Below, piece after piece: positions 1-4,980 of a stretch of 9,325 nucleotides of DNA. The stretch comes from Candidatus Saccharimonadales bacterium. GTDB lineage: Bacteria > Patescibacteriota > Saccharimonadia > Saccharimonadales > UBA4665. The notes under the pieces are model-generated. The model was given only the letters and a program-made list of their open reading frames with translations. It had not been told where the DNA came from and searched no databases. Within the stretch, counting starts at the first letter, position 1. The number at the start of each line of letters is the position of its first letter. The translations under genes were made by a program, and so were the position numbers. The stretch lies in assembly GCA_025450135.1 (NCBI GenBank), contig JANWHZ010000055.1, forward strand, positions 1-9,325, read 5' to 3'.

Positions 1-215
1 GCGGGTTGGCTAACGGCAGGCGCAGCGGCGGCAAACTGGATATGAAACGGGGTATGGAATGTCAGGAAGTACACTAGCGCGCCGGAACTCACTACCAGCC
101 AGACAGTAGCTCCCAAGCAAGCGGCTGATCCGAGTAGTAGCGCAACCGAAACAGTGTGTGCCCGTAGCCAGGATGCCATAGCACGTAGTATACGGTATGT
201 GCGTGCCATCATCAT
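1..215 (-). CDS. Partial small membrane protein, unknown function (3' end beyond window)
   Basis: Reading the reverse strand from 215 gives an open frame of 71 codons that leaves the window without a stop. It begins ATG ATG ATG (215, 212 or 209 could each be the start), and an internal Met sits at codon 13. The N-terminus is basic (Arg5, Arg8, Arg11, Arg18), followed by a long hydrophobic stretch at about residues 22-51. That pattern fits a signal anchor or membrane helix with the rest outside the cell. An Ala-rich segment follows at about 62-67. The first ATG directly abuts the TAA of the upstream gene (216-218) with no gap, so translational coupling is likely; no good Shine-Dalgarno is visible. 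I do not recognise a family. Its pairing with another single-pass protein upstream suggests the two work together at the cell surface, but this is only inferred from context. Confidence 0.6.
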   Translation of the reverse strand, partial: MMMARTYRILRAMASWLRAHTVSVALLLGSAACLGATVWLVVSSGALVYFLTFHTPFHIQFAAAAPAVSQP

Positions 216-791
216 TTACTCAATAACTATCGGCCAGGCGAATTCCCAGCCCGCACTCGCCGTCTGCTCCAGCTGCAATTCGAGGCTGACAACACCACGC
301 GCATCACGAAAGAGCAAAGGGTTCTGCAAGCCTGACTTAGGAGCTACATAGGATAGTTTTCCGACGCGCCCTTTATATGCTCTAAGGGACGCAATGTAGT
401 CATTGCGCATCATCGGTTTTGGTTGGCCTGCCACATATATTGTGAACAAGGAGAGCGTCGTGCCAGCGGCGGCATTACTACAGTACTGCGCCGCGGCCGA
501 GCTGGGACATATTACAGCCGTTACGGCTTGATTCGCGAGTAGCTGAGAGAAGTCGCTCGTCTCTACTGCAGGTATCAGGCGGCGTATCAGTGCACAATAC
601 TGGATATCGCTGGCCGTACAGGGCAATTCTGGCGCCGCCTGGTTAACTGGCGTGCCGCCAGCAATTGAGTGCCACGTCACTAGTTGTGCGGTTATAAGAT
701 AAAAGTTGGCTATGAGTAGCACGAGCAATACGCCAAGAACAGCGCGCTGGAATGGAAACTTTTGACGGGTTTTGTGCGTGTGGCGAGTCAT
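216..791 (-). CDS. Membrane-anchored hypothetical protein with four cysteines
   Basis: This encodes 191 residues, taking the ATG at 791 as start. The frame is open upstream to 950, but that would run into the end of yvcK, and a consensus -10 lies just upstream of 791. Residues 1-16 are rich in Lys, Arg and His, and residues 17-35 form one clear membrane helix, so the remaining 155 residues are probably extracytoplasmic. Cys58, Cys66, Cys95 and Cys104 all lie in this outer part, spaced as two pairs, and could form disulfides. The segment after Cys104 has alternating hydrophobic residues suggestive of beta structure, ending in a Trp-containing C-terminus. I recognise no catalytic motif or family. 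No Shine-Dalgarno is evident before the ATG. It may be co-transcribed with the partial gene that starts immediately after its stop codon. Confidence 0.72.
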   Translation of the reverse strand: MTRHTHKTRQKFPFQRAVLGVLLVLLIANFYLITAQLVTWHSIAGGTPVNQAAPELPCTASDIQYCALIRRLIPAVETSDFSQLLANQAVTAVICPSSAAAQYCSNAAAGTTLSLFTIYVAGQPKPMMRNDYIASLRAYKGRVGKLSYVAPKSGLQNPLLFRDARGVVSLELQLEQTASAGWEFAWPIVIE

Positions 792-810
792 AATAGTAGT
801 GTTTATGACA

Positions 811-839
811 ATTATACGTGCCCCGCTTAGAACCTGTAA
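811..839 (-). promoter_or_regulatory. Candidate promoter for the cysteine-containing membrane protein gene
   Basis: On the reverse strand a perfect TATAAT lies at 816-811, about 20 nt before the ATG at 791. Initiation about 7 nt downstream would leave a leader of roughly 13 nt. The best -35 at 17-nt spacing is TTACAG (839-834), a poor match to TTGACA, so the case rests on the -10 element. The element falls in the 85-nt gap after yvcK, the largest gap in the left-hand gene run, which supports a separate transcription unit for the two membrane proteins. Confidence 0.4.
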
Positions 840-876
840 GATGCGTCGTTCTATACAAATAGCGAACAAGCGACCA

Positions 877-1860
877 CTAGCGGGGGATACGATCCAGCGC
901 TTGCCACACCAGCTCGCCGTCGTGGCGGATAAGCGTCCGCACAACGCCATTGTCGGCTCTCGCCGGAGCTACTAACTCCGACGCCACCAGCGGCATGCCA
1001 ACCATGCGAGCGCTCACTTCGCTAAACCTCGCTGGATCAGTTGAGACCGGCACTTCGCCGGCTGATACGTACTTCGTCATAAGCTCCTCAGGCACTGGTG
1101 CTGTGTTATAGAGCACTGTGTCGATGGCGCCCTCGCCGAGGTAGCGTTCAATTTCTTGTACGTAATCGACAACGTGCCAATTATCGGTGTGCCGGGGTTT
1201 ATTGACAAGATTAGCGACGTATACTTTCTTGGCACGCGCATTCGCCATCGCTTCCACAATGCCGTCCACGGCAAATATTGGCAGGATGGATTCGTACATG
1301 CCCCCGGGCGCAATAACCAGCAAATCGGCTTCGTCAATTGCTCGAGCCGCCGCCGGGTTCAATGTGGCGTGCGGCTCCAGCCAGACAAGCGCCGTACGAT
1401 GCTCGACTTTGTAGTTGTCAATCTGGTGCTCGCCTTTTACTAATTGTGAGCCGTCTTGCAAGCGCAAGCGGTGGTCGCCGAGCGTCACTGGCACTACTTG
1501 GCCGTGAATACGTAAGATATCGCCCGCCACCCTAATTGCTTCAGCAAAACTGCCATGCTGCAATTCCAGCCCCGATAAGACAATGTTCCCAAGTGAGTGG
1601 CCAGCCAGACGGCCTTCCAAAAAGCGATAACTAAACAGGCTTCTGACTTCTGGGCTATCGCTGAGCGCTACCAGACACTGCCTCACGTCGCCCGCTGGCA
1701 AGACACCCAGCTCATCACGCAGTATACCTGTCGAGCCGCCGTCGTCCGACATATTGACGACCGCGGTTAGATTGCTGACGTGGTTTTTGAATGCCTGGAG
1801 CAGACTAAAGCTGCCCGTACCGCCACCGAAAACTACTACTCGCGTTGTCTGAGCTACCAT
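877..1860 (-). CDS. yvcK: YvcK/CofD-family UDP-sugar-binding regulator
   Basis: The protein has 327 residues, close to the usual 310-330 for YvcK ('gluconeogenesis factor'). The start at 1860 places the Rossmann-like GGGTGSF motif at residues 12-18, as expected; the frame is open further upstream but that stretch lies inside jag. Other family signatures are SDDGGSTG (38-45) followed by Leu-Arg, a GDVRQCL segment (57-63), a GHSLGN motif, and an APGGMYESILP segment matching the PGSLYTSILP region of the family. In Bacillus and relatives YvcK binds UDP-GlcNAc and is needed for cell-wall synthesis and cell shape on gluconeogenic carbon. The structurally related CofD makes F420, but the family motifs here fit YvcK better. 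The gene starts 4 nt after jag and has no clear Shine-Dalgarno, so it is probably coupled to jag. The rapZ and whiA partners often found with yvcK are not seen here. Confidence 0.9.
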   Translation of the reverse strand: MVAQTTRVVVFGGGTGSFSLLQAFKNHVSNLTAVVNMSDDGGSTGILRDELGVLPAGDVRQCLVALSDSPEVRSLFSYRFLEGRLAGHSLGNIVLSGLELQHGSFAEAIRVAGDILRIHGQVVPVTLGDHRLRLQDGSQLVKGEHQIDNYKVEHRTALVWLEPHATLNPAAARAIDEADLLVIAPGGMYESILPIFAVDGIVEAMANARAKKVYVANLVNKPRHTDNWHVVDYVQEIERYLGEGAIDTVLYNTAPVPEELMTKYVSAGEVPVSTDPARFSEVSARMVGMPLVASELVAPARADNGVVRTLIRHDGELVWQALDRIPR

Positions 1861-1864
1861 ACGA

Positions 1865-2359
1865 CTACGCTGCGGGCTTGAGTACGACGCGGCGGTCGCG
1901 GCCTTCACCGATTGACTCGGTAGCAAGCCCCAACTCGTCCGCCAGCTTATGGATGACGCGGCGGTCTGCGGCATTCATCGGCTGGAGTTCCATAGGTTGT
2001 CCGGTATCTTTTACCTGTTGAACCCATGCTTCTGCCGTATGTGCCAAACGCGATGCCCGCTGCTGCTTGTAGCCGGCAACGTCGACGTTGACCCGGTTAT
2101 AGGTGTAGCCTCGGTTCTTCAGCACATTACTAACGAGAAACTGCATGGCGCGCATACTGTCGCCGTGCTGGCCAATTAGGAAACCATTCATCTGCGTTGA
2201 AGGAATATTTAGCTGAATCACATCATCCTCGTGCGTCGCGTGCACTTCAGTATTCAGGCCCAGAAAGGACAATAGGTCCTCTAGGTATTTCTTGGCATAC
2301 AGGATTGACATTTCAAGGTCGCCACCAGCCGATGTCTCGATTGGTATCTCGTCGCTCAT
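1865..2359 (-). CDS. jag: Jag/KhpB RNA-binding protein (KH and R3H domains)
   Basis: This 164-residue protein combines a KH domain (about residues 28-95) and an R3H domain (about 100-161). The KH GXXG loop is Gly63-Gln64-His65-Gly66. The R3H signature shows as MNAADRRVIH, with Arg133 and His137 in the R-x3-H arrangement, followed by a GEGRDRRVVLKP tail typical of the family. Jag/KhpB binds RNA, and in Gram-positive bacteria it partners with KhpA and influences cell elongation. It is classically encoded next to yidC (spoIIIJ), as here. The N-terminal Jag_N extension found in many homologues is absent, making this a short form. Its ATG overlaps the yidC TGA in an ATGA junction and is preceded by a strong AAAAGGAGG, so it can both reinitiate after YidC translation and recruit ribosomes directly. 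Confidence 0.93.
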   Translation of the reverse strand: MSDEIPIETSAGGDLEMSILYAKKYLEDLLSFLGLNTEVHATHEDDVIQLNIPSTQMNGFLIGQHGDSMRAMQFLVSNVLKNRGYTYNRVNVDVAGYKQQRASRLAHTAEAWVQQVKDTGQPMELQPMNAADRRVIHKLADELGLATESIGEGRDRRVVLKPAA

Positions 2360-3303
2360 CTCCGTTTCCTCCTTTTACTGCGTTTGGTTTTAGGTTTAGG
2401 AGTATTTGTTGGCTTGGTTTCTGTACTGACTACCTCAGCTTCAGGAATAGCAGCAACATTCTTGGCTGGACTAGCGTCCGCCAGCGCTTCAAGCTCCGTC
2501 TCGTCTTCGCGCAGGATCAGCCACTGCTGCCCGAAGGCGATCAGTCCGCCAACCAGCCAGTACAGCCCTAGCGCGGAGGGCAGATGGATCGTAAAGAGCA
2601 GCACCATGACCGGTATAAGGAAGCGGGTCACATTGCTCATGGCCGCCGACACTTCGCTTTGGTCGGCTTGCTTGCCTTGGCCAGCTTCACGGAGAATGTC
2701 ACGCAACGAACGTGAATTTTTATCTGTCACGAGCAGTTGCTTGCCTTGGTAGTATTGGATAATTGCGCTGCCCAGCACTATGACGAGCGCCGGGAAGTAG
2801 ACACCGCCAGCATTCGGGAGCGCACTCTGCGTCAGATTGACGACGCCAAACAAGGTGTGATCGAATAGGCGGCTGTTGTGCGCCAGCTGCTCCAGCCATG
2901 GCAAGTGCTGCAACTGCGGGTAGGCAAAACTGACTAACTGGTGCGGGTCGGTGAGTACACGCCTCAGCCCGTCATAGAGCGCGATCAGGATAGGCAGCTG
3001 GAGTAGCAAGATGCCGATAGAGCCGAATGGGCTGACCCCGTGCTCCTTATACAGCGCCATGACCATCACTGATTCTTTTTGCCGGTCGCCCTTGGCTTCT
3101 TTCTTGACGCGCTTGAGCTCCGGTTGCAATTTGCGCATCATCTTAGTCTGATGCAGCTGACGCTTGACCAGCGGCCACAGTAGTAGACGAATAACGATCG
3201 TAAAGACTATAACAGCCAGACCGAAGTTATGGCCCGGCAACACGGCATAAATCAGGACGAGCAGATTAAAAATTGGCTGGACGATATACGTTGTAAAAAA
3301 CAT
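2356..3303 (-). CDS. yidC: YidC/OxaI/SpoIIIJ membrane protein insertase
   Basis: The product is 315 residues, the short form without the large periplasmic domain of Gram-negative YidC. It inserts and folds membrane proteins, alone or with Sec. A first hydrophobic segment (about 9-22) precedes a helix at about 27-45 carrying the conserved groove arginine, Arg39, in a VIRLLLWPL context. A charged cytoplasmic hairpin follows (about 48-85), then the SPFGSIGILLLQLPILIALYDGLR-type membrane segment matching the family's NP-x-GC-LP-x-Q pattern. Later segments include YFPALVIVLGSAIIQYYQ and the final LIPVMVLLF...LPSALGLYWLVGG helices. The C-terminal tail is strongly basic, as often seen in YidC proteins that contact ribosomes. 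There is no lipobox cysteine, unlike Firmicutes SpoIIIJ. It starts 12 nt after rnpA with a modest AGGA about 10 nt before the ATG, and ends overlapping jag. Confidence 0.94.
   Translation of the reverse strand: MFFTTYIVQPIFNLLVLIYAVLPGHNFGLAVIVFTIVIRLLLWPLVKRQLHQTKMMRKLQPELKRVKKEAKGDRQKESVMVMALYKEHGVSPFGSIGILLLQLPILIALYDGLRRVLTDPHQLVSFAYPQLQHLPWLEQLAHNSRLFDHTLFGVVNLTQSALPNAGGVYFPALVIVLGSAIIQYYQGKQLLVTDKNSRSLRDILREAGQGKQADQSEVSAAMSNVTRFLIPVMVLLFTIHLPSALGLYWLVGGLIAFGQQWLILREDETELEALADASPAKNVAAIPEAEVVSTETKPTNTPKPKTKRSKRRKRR
2368..2376 (-). promoter_or_regulatory. Strong Shine-Dalgarno of jag inside the yidC 3' end
   Basis: The reverse strand reads AAAAGGAGG here, 8 nt before the jag ATG at 2359. 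It lies within the last codons of yidC, where the basic tail (Lys/Arg codons AAA, AGG) supplies the purine run. It is the clearest ribosome-binding site on the reverse strand of this window; neighbours in the operon have weak or no such sites. Confidence 0.8.
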
Positions 3304-3315
3304 ATTTTAACGGTC

Positions 3316-3720
3316 CTATTGATCCTCTCGTTTCTTAACTATATCATGATCTGATCTGTTGGTATCCGTCGGGGCGGTAGGGTATAAGCCAGCCCTGTCG
3401 AACAAATTACGAACTAGCGGGGTAAGTTCCGCAGGAGGCAACGCAGCAATCTGATCGCTAAACACCGTCACCACAATATCGTACGCAATCGGGATTGGCT
3501 TGCCAGTACGAACAACTTCATAAATCCGGCGGCGAATCCGGTTGCGCTGCACTGCCGACTTATGGACCTTCCGGCTCACGATGACTGCCAACCGGTACTC
3601 CGGCCGACGGGTATTGCGAACAAAGCGCACGGCTATATGTTGCCCACGTACCGTTGCGCCATGACGATAGACAAAGGTCAGGCTGCTATGGCCATGAAAG
3701 CGGTGTCGCCGTGCCAGCAT
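3316..3720 (-). CDS. rnpA: Ribonuclease P protein component
   Basis: At 134 residues this is near the normal 110-130 for RnpA, the basic protein that binds RNase P RNA and helps it recognise pre-tRNA leaders. The family signature is clear at residues 43-71: RLAVIVSRKV, then RNRIRRRIYEVVR, containing the RNR motif Arg59-Asn60-Arg61 with Arg63-Arg65. The N-terminus (MLARRHRF) and an aromatic patch around Phe16-Tyr18 also fit. The C-terminus has a short polar extension ending in Lys/Arg/Glu residues. Its position directly after rpmH is the near-universal bacterial arrangement. The 45-nt spacer to rpmH holds a duplicated octamer just before the ATG and no obvious Shine-Dalgarno, so expression may rely on coupling or on RNA structure. 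Confidence 0.94.
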   Translation of the reverse strand: MLARRHRFHGHSSLTFVYRHGATVRGQHIAVRFVRNTRRPEYRLAVIVSRKVHKSAVQRNRIRRRIYEVVRTGKPIPIAYDIVVTVFSDQIAALPPAELTPLVRNLFDRAGLYPTAPTDTNRSDHDIVKKREDQ

Positions 3721-3748
3721 GGTGTTACTTTCTATCAGCCGGTGTTAC
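3721..3748 (-). repeat. Octamer direct repeat in the rpmH-rnpA spacer
   Basis: The reverse strand carries GTAACACC twice, at 3748-3741 and 3728-3721, exactly 20 nt apart. The second copy directly abuts the rnpA ATG at 3720. The copies lie about where a ribosome-binding site would be expected, though the motif is not an anti-anti-Shine-Dalgarno match. Function unknown; chance recurrence is possible. Confidence 0.5.
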
Positions 3749-3765
3749 GGCGTAGTTGCTCCGAC

Positions 3766-3903
3766 TTACTTTGACAAGCTAGCGCGGCCCTTTAGACGGC
3801 GGCGATGCAGCACTGTCCGGCCAGCTTTTGTGGCCATGCGCTTCAAGAAACCGTGTTCCATAGAGCGTTGTCGTTTTTTGGGTTGGTAGGTTCGTTTTGG
3901 CAT
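3766..3903 (-). CDS. rpmH: 50S ribosomal protein L34
   Basis: Reading the reverse strand from the ATG at 3903 gives a 45-residue, extremely basic protein ending in TAA. It begins MPKRTYQPKKRQRSMEHGF, and the following LKRMATKAGRTVLHRRRLKGR stretch matches the RMATKGGRKVLARRRAKGR core of L34. The usual length is 44-46 residues. L34 sits in the large subunit and contacts 23S rRNA. The gene heads the classical rpmH-rnpA-yidC order. A candidate promoter lies immediately upstream, and an AAGG lies 4-7 nt before the ATG as a weak Shine-Dalgarno. Lys and Arg make up over a third of the protein, as expected for the family. Confidence 0.96.
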   Translation of the reverse strand: MPKRTYQPKKRQRSMEHGFLKRMATKAGRTVLHRRRLKGRASLSK

Positions 3904-3909
3904 AGCCTT

Positions 3910-3939
3910 AGTATACACTACTCTGTTGGCTGCTGTCGC
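3910..3939 (-). promoter_or_regulatory. Candidate promoter of the rpmH operon
   Basis: On the reverse strand, TATACT at 3915-3910 is a good -10 (5 of 6). An upstream GCGACA at 3939-3934 gives a 4 of 6 -35 match at 18-nt spacing. A start point about 7 nt downstream of the -10 falls on or beside the A of the rpmH ATG (3903), implying a nearly leaderless mRNA. The 69-nt gap after the upstream gene holds no convincing terminator, so read-through from upstream may add to this promoter. Confidence 0.45.
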
Positions 3940-3972
3940 TCCGCTTGCGAGACGGTTTTAGCTGGGTTGTTG

Positions 3973-4800
3973 CTACGCTGCCCAGATATCGCTATCGATG
4001 CCTTTACGCTCAAGCTGGTCCACAGTCGTGAATAAGCACAATGCATGGTGGGCATCGCCCACCATGCTACGAGCCGCCCGCTGTGCAGCGAGCAGCTCGG
4101 ATCGATTCGGTAACACAAGCAGGACGCCGTAGCTTCCCATCCCCTCCGGTAGAGTATCTTGGTCACCCAAGAGCTGCACGTATGCTTTGAGCTTACGGCG
4201 GACTGCATACCGTGGAGTGGTCGGGGGGAACAGCTCCAAAAAGTACAGTGTTGAGTGCGACTCTACGCGCTTAATAATAACTAGCTGTGGTCTGACCCCC
4301 GCATCTTCGATGACTTCGTGATAGGGATGAGCCGGATCCGCCAGTGCAGCTCGTGGTAGAACGCTGTAGTATATTGGGCGACCATCATCAGATACGTGAT
4401 CTAGCGAGATGAGTTGCACTGCACGGCCTGCCAAAAAGATACAATTTTCAATAAAGCTCACGTTGCGACGCGAATCACTATACCGTAGCCGTAGCTCCGC
4501 ACGTGGGTAGCTGCTAGTTGCGCCAAGGTGATGGATGCCACCCGATACTAGGAAGTACACTGCCGGCTTACTCCGGTCCTTGTATTGACTTGCTGTGTAC
4601 TGCCAACCTATGTATTGCATCTCACGAAGCGCTTTGAGCCATGCACCGATGCGGTATTTGCTGCTGTGTCCGAGTAATACCTGAAGCTGCTGACTTGTAA
4701 GAAACCGGTAAAGATAGAGATAGTGTAGAATAGTTTGTTGCTTCGGGGTAATAGTCTGGGGCTGCATAGCGTTTGGACGTCTTAATCTAGATACTGTCAT
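3973..4800 (-). CDS. Replication-relaxation-like winged-helix protein
   Basis: From the ATG at 4800 the product is 275 residues. The frame is open to an ATG at 4908 (311 residues), and a third ATG lies at 4767; none has a good Shine-Dalgarno. I prefer 4800 because the DNA-binding domain then begins near residue 18, as is usual. Residues 18-93 form a winged helix-turn-helix (TPKQQTILHYLYLYRFLT, a recognition-helix region SSKYRIGAWLKALREM, then a VYFLVSGGIHHLG wing), the hallmark of the Replication-relaxation family found on conjugative elements and in CPR genomes. The C-terminal part has the family's nuclease-like pattern, a RPxLVII strand, YFLEL (Glu189) and RRKLKAY (Lys203), but position 172 is Gln where Asp is usual. 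It follows the TraG-like ATPase, which supports a DNA-processing role. The family call rests on pattern resemblance, not a search. Confidence 0.68.
   Translation of the reverse strand: MTVSRLRRPNAMQPQTITPKQQTILHYLYLYRFLTSQQLQVLLGHSSKYRIGAWLKALREMQYIGWQYTASQYKDRSKPAVYFLVSGGIHHLGATSSYPRAELRLRYSDSRRNVSFIENCIFLAGRAVQLISLDHVSDDGRPIYYSVLPRAALADPAHPYHEVIEDAGVRPQLVIIKRVESHSTLYFLELFPPTTPRYAVRRKLKAYVQLLGDQDTLPEGMGSYGVLLVLPNRSELLAAQRAARSMVGDAHHALCLFTTVDQLERKGIDSDIWAA
4043..4067 (-). repeat. Perfect 11-bp inverted repeat with 3-nt loop, intragenic
   Basis: GCATGGTGGGC at 4043-4053 is followed by ATC and its exact complement GCCCACCATGC at 4057-4067. The transcript would fold into a very stable GC-rich hairpin about 68 nt before the stop codon of the Replication-relaxation-like gene. 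It encodes Met-Val-Gly-Asp-Ala-His-His-Ala. No T-run follows on the reverse strand, so it is not a standard intrinsic terminator. Confidence 0.85.
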
Positions 4801-4939
4801 AGAGCATAGTGGGATCCTTGCTGCTATAGTTGTTTGTTTTTGGAACCAGATCCTCCCATACTGCCATACCCAACCTACACCACGTAGTAGTATGAGTAAG
4901 TAAGACACAAATTTGATGTTTACTTCTTAAAAATGGCTC

Positions 4940-4963
4940 AAAAATGTGTACGCCCGTGTACAC
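4940..4963 (-). terminator. Candidate intrinsic terminator after the TraG-like ATPase gene
   Basis: Eighteen nt after the TGA at 4981-4983 the reverse strand reads GTGTAC, a 6-nt loop, then GTACAC, followed by ATTTTTG. The 6-bp stem is short, but the run of five T immediately after it (4944-4940) fits an intrinsic terminator. It would separate the ATPase gene from the downstream winged-helix gene or partly attenuate read-through. On the + strand the same bases form two GTGTAC copies 10 bp apart, so a protein-binding site is an alternative reading. Confidence 0.4.
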
Positions 4964-4980
4964 TTTACAAGTAGGTTGTA

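Noticed and set aside
792..950. N-terminal extension of the four-cysteine membrane protein to 950
   Set aside because: It overlaps the end of yvcK and adds 53 residues unlike an anchored protein's N-terminus; a consensus -10 lies inside the extension.
1861..1974. N-terminal extension of yvcK from an ATG at 1974
   Set aside because: The extra 38 residues are out-of-frame reading of jag, and the GGGTGSF motif belongs near the N-terminus, as it is when starting at 1860.
2197..2571. 124-codon + strand frame across the jag and yidC region
   Set aside because: It lies antisense to two clearly recognised genes and shows no recognisable domain; it is a shadow of their codon pattern.
2665..2756. Repeated TTGCTTGCCTTGG in yidC
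   Set aside because: The two copies encode similar Gln-Gly-Lys-Gln peptides within YidC and are too short and isolated to suggest a repeat element.
3960..3986. CTGGG/CCCAG stem at the end of the Replication-relaxation-like gene as a terminator
   Set aside because: The stem is only 5 bp with a loop of about 14 nt and is not followed by a T-run on the reverse strand.
4801..4908. N-terminal extension of the Replication-relaxation-like protein to 4908
   Set aside because: The 36 added residues are Trp-rich and unlike family N-termini, and no Shine-Dalgarno precedes them. It is not fully excluded.
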